Assembly: GCF_000266885.1 (NCBI RefSeq)
Contig: NC_018020.1
Coordinates: forward strand, 434,001-498,000
Source: Turneriella parva DSM 21527
GTDB lineage: Bacteria; Spirochaetota; Leptospiria; Turneriellales; Turneriellaceae
DNA length: 64,000 bases
Reading direction: 5' to 3'
Part shown: in pieces, positions 8,234 to 16,990 of the stretch
Position numbering within the stretch: position 1 is the first letter of the stretch
Layout of the letters: every line of letters starts with the position of its first letter
The notes under the pieces: generated by a model
Told to the model about the DNA's origin: nothing
Seen by the model: the letters and a program-made list of their open reading frames with translations, nothing else
The model's database searches: none
Position numbers and translations under genes: made by a program

Positions 8234-9169
8234 GTGATTCTTCGCAAGAGCGCGGCCAACCCGGCCGATCGCGTCATCTCGCCGGTTGAAAAGCCATTTC
8301 TCATCGCCGAATTCGGCTTAAACCATAATCGTGATCTCGATCTGGCGCGCCGCATGGCAGACGCCGCAAAAGATTCGGGCGTCGATGCGGTCAAAATGCA
8401 GTCATACACCACCCGATACTTTATCAACAGGCAGTTCGAAAATACGCACGGCCTTTATGATATTTTCGCCGGCCTCGAACTCGACGCGGCGTTTCACGAA
8501 TCTTTGCGCGACCATGTCGTGGGCTTGGGGCTGGCATTCTTTTCGACCCCGCTGACTGAAGATCAGGTGCCGATGCTCGATCAACTCGGTGCACCCGCGT
8601 TCAAGATTGCATCGGGCGATGTGAACAACTGGCCGCTCATCGATGCCGCTGCCGCGTGCGACAAACCTCTTATCGTTTCGACGGGCGCAGCCAGCGAAGC
8701 AGAGATTGTCAGCGCCATCGCGCACCTGAACAAAAAAGCGAAGCAGAATTACGCGTTGCTGCACTGCGTCTCACTCTACCCTACCAAAAACGAGCAGGCA
8801 AATATCAGCCGCATGCTGCGCATCGCGAGCCTCGCACCGGCTGCAACAGTCGTCGGTTTCTCTGATCACACAACGGGCAGCGAAGCGGCTTTTGCAGCAG
8901 TCGCATGCGGAGCTCAGATTATCGAGAAACATTTTACCCTCGACAAAACTTTGCCCGGCCCTGACCAATCGATGTCTTCAGACCCAGCAGAAATTCGCCA
9001 TTTGCGCGCGCAAATCGATCTCGCGCATGCGATTCGCGGCAATGCTGCGAATGCCGATTGCCACGCAGCAGAAACCCAGTCAGACTATTACGGCAAGCGA
9101 TCGCTCTACGAGTTTGAAGGTAAGGTACGCGCGATGCGCCCACGGCATGCTGATTTTCCCAGGCCATGA
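8234..9169 (+). CDS. NeuB-family sialic/pseudaminic acid synthase-like protein lacking SAF domain
   Basis: 311 residues from a GTG. The TIM-barrel motifs of the NeuB family are present: FLIAEFGLNHNRD, DAVKMQSYT, FFSTPLTEDQVPMLDQL, FKIASGDVNNWPLI, LLHCVSLYPT, VVGFSDHTTGSEAAFAAVA and IIEKHFTLD. Such enzymes condense phosphoenolpyruvate with an amino sugar to make nonulosonic acids for surface glycans. Full-length members are about 345 residues with a C-terminal SAF domain. This one stops soon after the barrel, so the substrate-closing domain is missing or encoded elsewhere. It follows the M23 gene by 39 bases on the same strand. The exact sugar is unknown. Confidence 0.85.
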   Translation: MILRKSAANPADRVISPVEKPFLIAEFGLNHNRDLDLARRMADAAKDSGVDAVKMQSYTTRYFINRQFENTHGLYDIFAGLELDAAFHESLRDHVVGLGLAFFSTPLTEDQVPMLDQLGAPAFKIASGDVNNWPLIDAAAACDKPLIVSTGAASEAEIVSAIAHLNKKAKQNYALLHCVSLYPTKNEQANISRMLRIASLAPAATVVGFSDHTTGSEAAFAAVACGAQIIEKHFTLDKTLPGPDQSMSSDPAEIRHLRAQIDLAHAIRGNAANADCHAAETQSDYYGKRSLYEFEGKVRAMRPRHADFPRP

Positions 9170-9202
9170 AATGGCCGGGGATCTGCGCCTTTTTGCGGCA
9201 CC

Positions 9203-9469
9203 CTAAGCTTCAATAAAACTATTCTCGACCAGCGCGCAGAGGGCCGCAACTGCCTCTTCTTCTTTTTCGCCCTCAGCAATGACGGTAATGCGGGTGTCAC
9301 GCGTGAGCGCCAGCATCATGAGGCCCATGATACTCTTGCCGTTAATGCGCTGGTTGTCTTTTTCTACGAATATTTCACAGGGAAACCGATTCGCCATTTT
9401 TACGAAAACTGCTGCCGGCCTTGCATGAACGCCCGATTCGTTCTTGATTGTCGCTGTGCGTGATACCAT
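9203..9469 (-). CDS. HPr-family phosphocarrier protein
   Basis: 88 residues, standard HPr size. The phosphorylatable His lies in GVHARPAAVFV, and the regulatory Ser lies in INGKSIMGLMML, where HprK acts. It adjoins hprK by eight bases on the same strand. No EI or EII component is in the window, so a regulatory (Ser-phosphorylation) rather than sugar-transport role is likely, as in other bacteria with partial PTS (inference). Confidence 0.93.
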   Translation of the reverse strand: MVSRTATIKNESGVHARPAAVFVKMANRFPCEIFVEKDNQRINGKSIMGLMMLALTRDTRITVIAEGEKEEEAVAALCALVENSFIEA

Positions 9470-9477
9470 GGTGCCCC

Positions 9478-10416
9478 CTAGCTTTCTGCAGCCTCGCGAA
9501 TCATGCGGGAAAGCCTTTCTTGAAATTTGCGCGCCGCGTTGTGGCCGCGCGACTTGAGGTTAAAATTCTTTGCGGCCGTTTCGATCAGCACCGGCACGTT
9601 TCGGCCCGGCCTCACCGGTATTGTCATGACGGCTATTTCAACGCCCAGAATTTCTTCGGTATGGTCTTCAAGCCCCAGCCGGTCGTATTCCTTTTTGTCA
9701 TCCCAATCTTCGAGATGAATAATAAGGTCGATACGTTTGTTCATTCGCACCGCCCCGGCCCCGAAAAGGTCGCTGATGCTGATGATGCCAAGACCGCGAA
9801 TTTCGAGGTGGTGCTCGATAGTCTGCGAAACATAACCGTAAAGCCGTGAGCCGTCGCGGCAGATGATGCGCACGGCGTCGTCTGCGACGAGGCTATGCCC
9901 GCGCTGCACGAGTTCGAGCGCCGTTTCACTCTTGCCCACGCCGCTCTTGCCCTGAATCAGAATACCGACGCCCGAAACCTCAACGAGTGTGCCATGGAGC
10001 AGAGTCTGCGGTGCGAGCGCGGCATCGAGAAAATCGGTGAACACATTGATAAACTTGCTCGTGCGGTGTTCAGAAATAAAAACCGGTGTGCGGTTGCGGC
10101 GCGCGTATTCGAGAAAAAGGTCGGGGGGAAAATTAGAATGCGTGAAGACGATTCCCGTAATCGGGTAATTGAAGTAACGCTCCAGCGGCTCTTGCAGCTT
10201 TTCTGGCAAAATGCTGCTCACGAACGCATGCTCACCCTGCCCGAAGACCTGCACGCGATCGTGGGCAAAGTGTTCGAAAAATCCATTCAGTGCAAGCCCC
10301 GGGCGGTTGACGTCGATCTCGCGCAGCTCTCTGTCGAGATCGGCGTCTTCGTTGATGAGCTTCAGACGCAGCCGGTCTGCGTCTTTTAAAAGTTCGCGGA
10401 CCTTGACCGATTTCAG
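9478..10416 (-). CDS. hprK: HPr kinase/phosphorylase, apparent CTG start
   Basis: 312 residues if translated from CTG at 10416-10414. The kinase domain has the P-loop GKSGVGKSETALEL and the family signature LEIRGLGIISISDLFGAGAV. The N-terminal domain is intact upstream of the first canonical start (GTG at 10254): VKVRELLKDADRL and NRPGLALNGFFEHFAHDRVQ match the HprK N-domain. There is no ATG, GTG or TTG in that frame between the HPF gene stop and 10254. The CTG overlaps the HPF stop (CTGA), and AGAGG sits eight bases upstream. The enzyme phosphorylates and dephosphorylates HPr at Ser in response to metabolites. Confidence 0.88.
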   Translation of the reverse strand: MKSVKVRELLKDADRLRLKLINEDADLDRELREIDVNRPGLALNGFFEHFAHDRVQVFGQGEHAFVSSILPEKLQEPLERYFNYPITGIVFTHSNFPPDLFLEYARRNRTPVFISEHRTSKFINVFTDFLDAALAPQTLLHGTLVEVSGVGILIQGKSGVGKSETALELVQRGHSLVADDAVRIICRDGSRLYGYVSQTIEHHLEIRGLGIISISDLFGAGAVRMNKRIDLIIHLEDWDDKKEYDRLGLEDHTEEILGVEIAVMTIPVRPGRNVPVLIETAAKNFNLKSRGHNAARKFQERLSRMIREAAES

Positions 10417-11153
10417 ATAGCAGGCCTCTTGATCATGATACCGCCACCCTGGGCATGAAACATGACATTCAGGCGGCCAGACTCTTCGTTCACAAACGCA
10501 AGAAATTCGAGCGCCGCATCGCTGAGCACATCGAGAGCCTCGGCAACAGTGAACTTCGAGACGGGGTACACCGATTCGGCGAGCTTTTCGAGTTTATTGC
10601 CCGAGAGTCGCACGATTGTCTCAACAAAACCACCGCCGCCCGGCATGACAATGCTGTAGTTGCCATCGTTGCGGGCGGTCACAAGGCCGTATCGTTTCTC
10701 GTCGACATGGTGGTACATTAAGAAACGAAATTGTTTAGACCGCAACTGCAGCACGGCTTCGAGATCGTCCATGGGCTTAATTTCTGCATCGCGCACCTCG
10801 ATTTCAGTCTCTTCGTCTTGAACGCGGCCCGCCGCCTGGGGTATGAACATCTCTTTTACATTGGCAGTCTTCTCTTCGAACTTCTTGCGATACTTGTCGA
10901 TCTGGTTGTTCAGCACATCGAGTGCATTGTCGATCGCCGCGTAGAGGTCTTTGTCGCTCTTTTTAAGGTGAAAGACGGTGGCGTCACCGTGCACTGTGAT
11001 CTCAAAAAACTGGTTTTGCCGTTCGAGCGAGAACCGCACGTCGATGCCTTCGATATGGTGCAGCCGCTCTTTGAGCTTTTCAATCTTTTTGCCTGCATAT
11101 GCTTTGATCGCGTCGGTTGGGGGCAGATTCTTGAAATAGTATGAAATTTCCAT
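10413..11153 (-). CDS. hpf: Long-form ribosome hibernation promoting factor
   Basis: 246 residues. The N-terminal domain (about 1-95) has the HPF/RaiA fold (MEISYYFKNLPPTDAIKAYA; ITVHGDATVFHLKKSDKDLY), which binds the 30S decoding region. The C-terminal segment (SKFTVAEALDVLSDAALEFL to the end) matches the dimerising HPF tail. An extra region at about 130-190 lies between them, making it longer than usual (about 180-190). It is expected to form 100S ribosome dimers in stationary phase. Its stop overlaps the hprK start, so the two are translationally coupled and ribosome dormancy is tied to carbon signalling. Confidence 0.9.
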   Translation of the reverse strand: MEISYYFKNLPPTDAIKAYAGKKIEKLKERLHHIEGIDVRFSLERQNQFFEITVHGDATVFHLKKSDKDLYAAIDNALDVLNNQIDKYRKKFEEKTANVKEMFIPQAAGRVQDEETEIEVRDAEIKPMDDLEAVLQLRSKQFRFLMYHHVDEKRYGLVTARNDGNYSIVMPGGGGFVETIVRLSGNKLEKLAESVYPVSKFTVAEALDVLSDAALEFLAFVNEESGRLNVMFHAQGGGIMIKRPAI

Positions 11154-11193
11154 AAGGCGATTATGGACGGTGAAAGATAAGATCGAGCGTTTT

Positions 11194-12999
11194 TTATACT
11201 TTCGCCGGAATCGGTGTTTTTTTCGACTTTGTCAAATACGCCGCGACCTGGTGCAATTTTTCATTTTGCGGTGCATATTTCATCGCCGCATTCAGGGTTC
11301 TCAGTGCCTTGTGCGGCTCGTTGGCACGCACATAGCAGCGAATGAGCAGCAGCGAGGCTTTCAGGTTTTGCGGCTCATCGGCGACCAGCAGCTTTAAGTA
11401 GCGTTTGGCCGAAGAAATATCATCGGCCTTGTAGGCGGCATGCCCCGCAAGCAACAAAATCTGCGGCTCGACATGGTCGTCAAAGGCGCATGCATGCCCG
11501 AGGTATTCGGCTGCAGTCCGGTAGTCACGCTCGACGAGTGCAAGTTTGCCGACAATTATCAGAGCATCCTGGTGTTCGGGGCGTACCGCCAGCGCCGCCA
11601 TCGCCGACGCTCTTGCCCCGGCGTGATCGGCTTTCTTGATTTTCTGCCGGCTCTGGTGAATGAGTGTGTCAGCCTCGAGGTGGCGCAGATTATAGTGCAG
11701 CGTAAGTATGGTTAAGTCGTCGCCATTGGGTTCGTCGCCCTTATAGAGCTTGAAGCTCTGCATAAACGAGTCGATCGCGCCGGCGGGTTCGGCGAGGGCT
11801 GTGCCTATCCAGCTGATGACTTTTTCGACACCGGGCTGTTCGCGCTGGCTGTTCTGCTGCTCGGCAAAACCATCTGTCAGCATCACGAGCGTTTCGCCGG
11901 GGCGCAACTTTCCGCTGATCTCTTGATAGTCGTTGATGTCAAACGAGGCAATGCCGAGCGGGTAACCCGGCGTGTCGTATTGCGTCAGCAGTTGGTTGCT
12001 GTAGGCAGAAAAATGCATGAGTTTAGGATGTCCCGCGTTCACAAAAGTAAAACTGTAATCGCTGTGAACGCGCAGAAGCTGTGCTGTAAAATAAATACCC
12101 GAAGGCAATATTGGCTTCATATGGTCGCTCAGCTGTGCCAGAAGCTCGAGCAGACTCAAACCCTGCGCACTCAGCAGACGAAAGTGGTAGTGCAATGCCA
12201 TGGTGATGAGCGCAGCGGGTACTCCGTGGCCCGAGACGTCGGCCATAATCAGCGTGAGCGATTCATGCGACCTGTAATAGTCGAAATAGTCGCCGCTCAC
12301 CTCAACCATCGGCTCATACGCTGCCCTGATGTCGATTGCCTTAAAAGCGGGTATCGATGAATGTATTATCTGCGACTGCACTGTGCGCCCGATACGCAGG
12401 TCGAACTGTAGCTGGCTGGTGAGGCGTTGCTGGGTTTTCTGTGCCTCAAGTATACCGGTGATGAGGCGCGCGCTCAAAATCGCGAGCGCGATCTGCGCTG
12501 CCATCGCTTCAAGAATCTCGAGGTCATCGTTCTTGTAAAAGTGCGAAGTCCCCTTTTCGACTGCGAGCGTACCGAGCTTGTCTTCGCGCACGCTGATCGG
12601 CGCGCAAATAACGCAGAGCGTATTTTCTCCCGGGTCTAGGTATTTCGAGTTCTGCGAAAGATCGTATATAAGGCTCGACTTCTGTTCGGCGAAAACCGAA
12701 CCCGAAAAACCTTCGCCACTCGCGAGCGGCCGGCGTTCGGGCACTGTCTGCGCGAGAAACGCCACCGGGTGCAGCATATCGTTTTCCCATATGCGCAGCG
12801 TCACGTTGTCGGCCTCGAAAATTTCAGAGCAAAGAGAAATGACGCGCGAGAACAGCGTGTCTTTATCGTTGATTGTCGACAGCTCTTTGCTGACGTACAT
12901 GAGAATGTCGATCTTGTCTTTGGGCGTAAGGCCACCGATAACGGTCTTTGCGCCCCGATATTTTACTACCCGCCGTTTGCCGTACCTGAGTTCGAGCAT
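11194..12999 (-). CDS. GAF-SpoIIE (PP2C) phosphatase with C-terminal TPRs
   Basis: 601 residues from the ATG at 12999, which has AAGGG just upstream; an ATG at 13023 is possible. A GAF domain spans about 25-180 (ILMYVSKELSTINDKDTLFS). A coiled coil leads to the SpoIIE/PP2C domain at about 215-425, with metal-binding motifs VSGDYFDYY, IMADVSGHGVPAALITM and VMLTDGFAE plus a terminal GDDLTILTL. TPR-like helices fill about 440-590. Such proteins usually dephosphorylate STAS anti-anti-sigma factors in response to a signal sensed by GAF; a STAS protein lies at 39833. Cytoplasmic, no membrane helix. Confidence 0.88.
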   Translation of the reverse strand: MLELRYGKRRVVKYRGAKTVIGGLTPKDKIDILMYVSKELSTINDKDTLFSRVISLCSEIFEADNVTLRIWENDMLHPVAFLAQTVPERRPLASGEGFSGSVFAEQKSSLIYDLSQNSKYLDPGENTLCVICAPISVREDKLGTLAVEKGTSHFYKNDDLEILEAMAAQIALAILSARLITGILEAQKTQQRLTSQLQFDLRIGRTVQSQIIHSSIPAFKAIDIRAAYEPMVEVSGDYFDYYRSHESLTLIMADVSGHGVPAALITMALHYHFRLLSAQGLSLLELLAQLSDHMKPILPSGIYFTAQLLRVHSDYSFTFVNAGHPKLMHFSAYSNQLLTQYDTPGYPLGIASFDINDYQEISGKLRPGETLVMLTDGFAEQQNSQREQPGVEKVISWIGTALAEPAGAIDSFMQSFKLYKGDEPNGDDLTILTLHYNLRHLEADTLIHQSRQKIKKADHAGARASAMAALAVRPEHQDALIIVGKLALVERDYRTAAEYLGHACAFDDHVEPQILLLAGHAAYKADDISSAKRYLKLLVADEPQNLKASLLLIRCYVRANEPHKALRTLNAAMKYAPQNEKLHQVAAYLTKSKKTPIPAKV

Positions 13000-13068
13000 C
13001 CGCCCTTGCGCAGCAAAGGGCATGCCAAATGCGGCAAAAAACCGCTTATGCGGTATCTGGCCGGGGTT

Positions 13069-13641
13069 CTAACGCGAGACGATGCCGAACTTTTTCAGCT
13101 CGCGGTCGATATTGCCGGTAAGCATTGCATACCACATGCGCCAGTCTGAAATAAAAGATTTCAGCGGATATTTGAATGTCGCAGGCCGGTTCTTTTCGAT
13201 AAAGAAATGGCCGAACCAGGCGAATGCATAGCCACTGATGAGTGCAAACAACATAAGTATATACGTACCGGTACCGATACCTACTGCAGCCAACAGCAGC
13301 GCCAGAGTTGAACCGACGAAGTGCAGCAACCGGTTACTGCGCCGTGAATGTTCGTGCAGATAGAAAGGCCAGAAAGACTTCAGGGTTTCATAGTTATCGC
13401 GCTCCCATGCGTAGCGGTATTGTGTCGGTGGCGGCTCGGGAATTCGCAGCGAGGTTCGTGCGACGCGGCTGGTGCTCGCTTTTTGGCTATTGCGGCGCTT
13501 GGTGGTAGCGCGCTTTTTGCCAGAGCTTTTTTTCGCTGGCTTTGCTTTCGCGCGGGCCTTCGGTTTGCTTTTTGCCTTAGGTTTAGCTTTCGACTTTTTG
13601 ACAGCCGCCTTGCGTGCAGTCTTTTTTTTCTTTGTCGCCAT
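13069..13641 (-). CDS. DUF962/Mpo1-like membrane protein with histone-H1-like basic tail
   Basis: 190 residues. Residues 1-60 are almost entirely Lys, Ala, Pro, Ser and Arg (KAKPKAKSKPKARAKAKPAK), like histone H1 or Hc1 tails. The rest matches DUF962/Mpo1: FWPFYLHEHSRRSNRLLHFV, two or three hydrophobic helices, then GHFFIEKNRPATFKYPLKSF. In yeast Mpo1 is an iron-dependent dioxygenase of 2-hydroxy fatty acids, and the HEH...H...GHFFIEKN His pattern is kept here. The basic tail may bind nucleic acid, acidic lipid or LPS. It overlaps the TRAP receptor gene through TAATG. Confidence 0.85.
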   Translation of the reverse strand: MATKKKKTARKAAVKKSKAKPKAKSKPKARAKAKPAKKSSGKKRATTKRRNSQKASTSRVARTSLRIPEPPPTQYRYAWERDNYETLKSFWPFYLHEHSRRSNRLLHFVGSTLALLLAAVGIGTGTYILMLFALISGYAFAWFGHFFIEKNRPATFKYPLKSFISDWRMWYAMLTGNIDRELKKFGIVSR

Positions 13642-14642
13642 TATTTGACTCCGTCGCGGGCCTTACGCGCCGCCTGCAGCAATTCTTTCGAGTAGAGCTG
13701 GCCGACGAGCTTATCTTGTACCTTGAGTGCCGTGGCTTTCAGCCGTGCAAGTTCTTCTGCGCTCGGCTCGACCTTCTGTATGCCTTTGCTTAAGAGCACC
13801 TGATAGGCTTTGTCGTTCTCTTTGCGCAGCTCAAGCGTTAGCTCATGCGCGTATTTTTCGAGCGTCGAGTGCACGATCTTCTTTTGATCGTCAGTCAATT
13901 TATCATAAGCCGATTTTGCCAGCAGCGTTGCGCCGGCCGCATTCGCGAGGCGGCTATTCGTCAGGTACTTTGCTTCCCGAAACCATTGCAGGCCGATTGC
14001 ACCGTAAGGCGGCGCGTAAAAGGCATCGATACCGCCGGTCTTGAGCTGCGGTAGCACCGCTTCGAAACCGAGGTAGACCGGCACAAGACCATATTCGGCG
14101 AGCATCGCCTTCACGAGCGGATCGCCTTTCGGCGCCCAGATTTTCACACCTTGCATGTCTTCATAGCGCGTGATCGGCTTGTTCTTGCTCATCAGATAAA
14201 CGAAGCCGTTTTCGCCCCAACCTGAAAGCACGAGGCCCTGCGCGAGAAATTTTTTCGATAGCTCAGGGTAAATTTTCGCAATGACTGCGTCGACCTGCCG
14301 GCTGTTCTCAAAAAAGAAGGGGAGCTCAAAGATGCGCGATTCTGTGACGACCGTACCGAGCGTCTGGCCCGTAAAAGACGCGATGTCGATTGTGCCGGTC
14401 TTGAGCTTGCGCATTACCGACGGTTCGTCGCCCGCGATGCCGCCGTAGAACACGCGAATTTTCACCTGCCCCTGCGTCTTCGCATCAATTTCATCGACGC
14501 ATTTTTTGATCGTGCGGGCCCAGACGGTGTTTTCTGGGGCAAGGGTCGCATATTTCAGCGTAACCTCAGCAAAAAGCGCGCTGCCTGAGCTAAGCAGAAA
14601 AAGAAACAGAACTTGAGAAATCCTTATTTTTCGAAGCGACAT
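13641..14642 (-). CDS. TRAP-transporter DctP-type solute-binding protein
   Basis: 333 residues from the ATG at 14642, which gives a clean signal peptide (VLFLFLLSSGSALFAE). The mature part has DctP features: LKYATLAPENTVWARTIKKC, GGIAGDEPSVMRKLKTGTID, GVKIWAPKGDPLVKAML and the C-terminal long helix. It would bind an organic acid or similar solute in the periplasm. No DctQ or DctM membrane gene lies nearby, so it is an orphan receptor or works with distant permeases. It lies downstream of the SBP-GGDEF-EAL gene, with 41 bases between them. Confidence 0.88.
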   Translation of the reverse strand: MSLRKIRISQVLFLFLLSSGSALFAEVTLKYATLAPENTVWARTIKKCVDEIDAKTQGQVKIRVFYGGIAGDEPSVMRKLKTGTIDIASFTGQTLGTVVTESRIFELPFFFENSRQVDAVIAKIYPELSKKFLAQGLVLSGWGENGFVYLMSKNKPITRYEDMQGVKIWAPKGDPLVKAMLAEYGLVPVYLGFEAVLPQLKTGGIDAFYAPPYGAIGLQWFREAKYLTNSRLANAAGATLLAKSAYDKLTDDQKKIVHSTLEKYAHELTLELRKENDKAYQVLLSKGIQKVEPSAEELARLKATALKVQDKLVGQLYSKELLQAARKARDGVK

Positions 14643-14683
14643 AGGCGTACTGCGCGGGCAGAATCGCAGCCGTCGAGCCATTT

Positions 14684-16885
14684 TTATCCCGATAATCGGT
14701 TCATGCCCAGAAGAATTTCGGCGTCGGCTGCGGGCATTGGCGCAGCAAAAAGATAGCCCTGGCCAAATTCACAGCCAAGACTGCTGAGAAGCTCGCGCTC
14801 TTCGATCGTCTCGATGCCTTCGGCGACTGCGCCCAGATGCAGATTGCTGCTGAGCGATAGTATCGTGCGCACGATTTCATAGTTTTTGGTGTTCGCCGCC
14901 AGCGAATGCACAAACGAGCGGTCGATCTTGATGGTTTCGGCGGGTATCGTCGCGAGATGGCTGAGCGACGAAAACCCGGTACCAAAATCGTCGATCAGAA
15001 TGCGAATGCCGAGCCGCTTGAGTTCGTCGAGCTGCGACATGCCGCCGAAAATATCGGCCATGAGAACGGTCTCGGTAATCTCGATGCGCAAAAAATGCGC
15101 GGGCAGATTAAATTCTTCAAGCAGCGACCTCAACATCTCAGCCAGATTGCCGAAAGCGAACTGTTCGTCTGAGACGTTGATACTCACATAGAATTCGCTC
15201 GTGTGGTTTTCATGCCAGCGCTTCGCGGTCGCAGCAGCTTCGCGCATGACTGCTTCGCCCAGAAGCCGCATCGCCTCGGTCTTCTCGAGAATCGGCAGAA
15301 ACGACCCCGGCGCCAAGAGACCAAGTTCAGGGTGTTGCCATCTGACAAGCGCCTCGAAGCCGACAAGCTGGCCTGATTTCAAATGATAAATCGGCTGGTA
15401 AAAGTTCACGAGCTCAGTGCGCGCGATTGCCTTCTGAAAATCTGAACTGAGGCGCAGGTTGCGCGCGGCGAGTTCGTGCATCTGCTGCTCGAAAACGCGC
15501 ACCGAAGTGCGCTTGTCGGCTTTGGCGCGGTACATCGCGTTATCGGCGTCGCGCAGCATCTGGTCTGCCGACTGGTACCTTAGCGAAGCCATCACGGCGC
15601 CGACGCTCGCCCCGATAAAGATGTCTTTGCCGCTGAGGGTATATGGAGTCTTGAGTTTGTCGGCGATCTTGTGCGCAACTTTGAGCAGCGCCGCATTGTC
15701 GGGCACCGACTTCACCAGCACGACAAATTCGTCACCACCCCAGCGTGCGACCAGGCAGCGGTTGTCGACTGAAGCGAGCAGTTCGAACGCGACCGCCTTA
15801 ATGACAAGATCGCCGATATGGTGGCCGAGGCTGTCATTCACAAGTTTGAACCGGTCGAGGTCGATGAAAAGAATACCAAAGGCACGCTGCGTCGGGTGCG
15901 CATGAAATTCTTGAATCGCCTCTCTGATCGCCACAGTGATGTAATGCCGGTTGTATATGCCGGTCAGTGAATCGTGTTCGGCAAGATATTGCAGCTCGAA
16001 CGTCTTTGCCGCCACGGCGCGGCGCAGCATCTTGACCCAAACGAGCGCTCCGATAATGAGCAACGCCAGAACACCCAGACTCAAGAGCAGCACACGCTGC
16101 ATCTGCCGCATTTCACCGAGCTGAATGCGGTTACCTTCGCCAAGCCAGCGCTGGTAAATAATTTCGTACGTGCCATTGGCCTTGAGTTTCGCAAGGCCTT
16201 CGTTCAACAAATTCAATATCTCGGTATTCCCTTTTTTTACTGCAAACGCGACATTCGATGCCAGAATCGGCTTGCCCGAGGTTGTGATGTTTTGCAATTT
16301 CAGTTTCTGCAAAGCATAGCGTCCGCCCACCTGGGTCGTGATGACGCAGTCGTGTTTACCCGACGCCAGAAGCCGCATTGCCTCAAACTGGTCACGCACC
16401 TGAATCGAAGTATATTTGATGCCCTGCGTGCGCAGGTATTCTGTAGAAAGCGCGCCTGCCTGCTGAATGACTTCTTTGCCATTGAGTTCTTCGAGCGAAT
16501 GAATTGGTTTCGACCCAACCCGAATAAATATTTCAGAAGCGAGAACAGAATGCGGATCGCCAAAGTCAGCGTATTCTCGCCGCACCGGCTGGTCGAACAT
16601 GCTCACGACATCGACGCTGCCTTCGATCAGCCGGCCGCGAATTGTGCTCCACGGGCCTGAAACGAAGGTGACACGGCGGCCCATGACCGCGCCGATTTCG
16701 CGCACGAGCTCGATCTGAAAACCGTCGAGCCGCCCGTCTTCGCTAAACCATTCGTAAGGGCGAAAGGCCTCGTCGGCGCCATAAATAATGGGCAGCGCAC
16801 TCTCGGGCGCGGCGAGTGCGCGCTGGCTACAACCGGGCAGAAAGACAAACGCAAGCGGCAGCAACAGGGAGGCAACAGTACGCAT
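14684..16885 (-). CDS. Periplasmic SBP-type sensor with GGDEF and EAL domains
   Basis: 733 residues. The N-terminus has a lipobox-like signal (LAFVFLPGC), then a family 3 solute-binding domain at about 28-255 (PYEWFSEDGRLDGFQIELVR). One membrane helix lies at about 262-284. The GGDEF domain keeps WGGDEFVVLV, and the EAL domain keeps FEALVRWQHPELG, LIDDFGTGFSSLSHLA and VAEGIET. Both c-di-GMP synthesis and hydrolysis therefore look possible. It should couple a bound amino acid or similar ligand to c-di-GMP levels. A lipid-modified Cys ahead of a transmembrane helix would be unusual, so the signal may act only as an anchor. Confidence 0.9.
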   Translation of the reverse strand: MRTVASLLLPLAFVFLPGCSQRALAAPESALPIIYGADEAFRPYEWFSEDGRLDGFQIELVREIGAVMGRRVTFVSGPWSTIRGRLIEGSVDVVSMFDQPVRREYADFGDPHSVLASEIFIRVGSKPIHSLEELNGKEVIQQAGALSTEYLRTQGIKYTSIQVRDQFEAMRLLASGKHDCVITTQVGGRYALQKLKLQNITTSGKPILASNVAFAVKKGNTEILNLLNEGLAKLKANGTYEIIYQRWLGEGNRIQLGEMRQMQRVLLLSLGVLALLIIGALVWVKMLRRAVAAKTFELQYLAEHDSLTGIYNRHYITVAIREAIQEFHAHPTQRAFGILFIDLDRFKLVNDSLGHHIGDLVIKAVAFELLASVDNRCLVARWGGDEFVVLVKSVPDNAALLKVAHKIADKLKTPYTLSGKDIFIGASVGAVMASLRYQSADQMLRDADNAMYRAKADKRTSVRVFEQQMHELAARNLRLSSDFQKAIARTELVNFYQPIYHLKSGQLVGFEALVRWQHPELGLLAPGSFLPILEKTEAMRLLGEAVMREAAATAKRWHENHTSEFYVSINVSDEQFAFGNLAEMLRSLLEEFNLPAHFLRIEITETVLMADIFGGMSQLDELKRLGIRILIDDFGTGFSSLSHLATIPAETIKIDRSFVHSLAANTKNYEIVRTILSLSSNLHLGAVAEGIETIEERELLSSLGCEFGQGYLFAAPMPAADAEILLGMNRLSG

Positions 16886-16942
16886 GCGGATTCAAGCCAC
16901 TACTGCTTTCTTATACTGTAAAGTGCATTGCGCTGAAGGCAT

Positions 16943-16970
16943 AAAAAAACGGGCTGACGCCCGTTTTTTT
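16943..16970. terminator. Bidirectional intrinsic terminator
   Basis: A GC-rich stem (acgggc/gcccgt, loop tgac) is flanked by seven A on the left and seven T on the right, so it can terminate in either direction. It lies just past the stop of the minus-strand beta-barrel gene at 16991 and isolates that gene from the SBP-GGDEF-EAL gene. Confidence 0.92.
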
Positions 16971-16990
16971 GTGTTTGCTGTAAAGGTTGC

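Noticed and set aside
10254-11153. HPF-HprK fusion by frameshift
   Set aside because: HPF has a complete C-terminal domain and its stop directly overlaps the CTG, with a ribosome-binding sequence. Separate translation is simpler.
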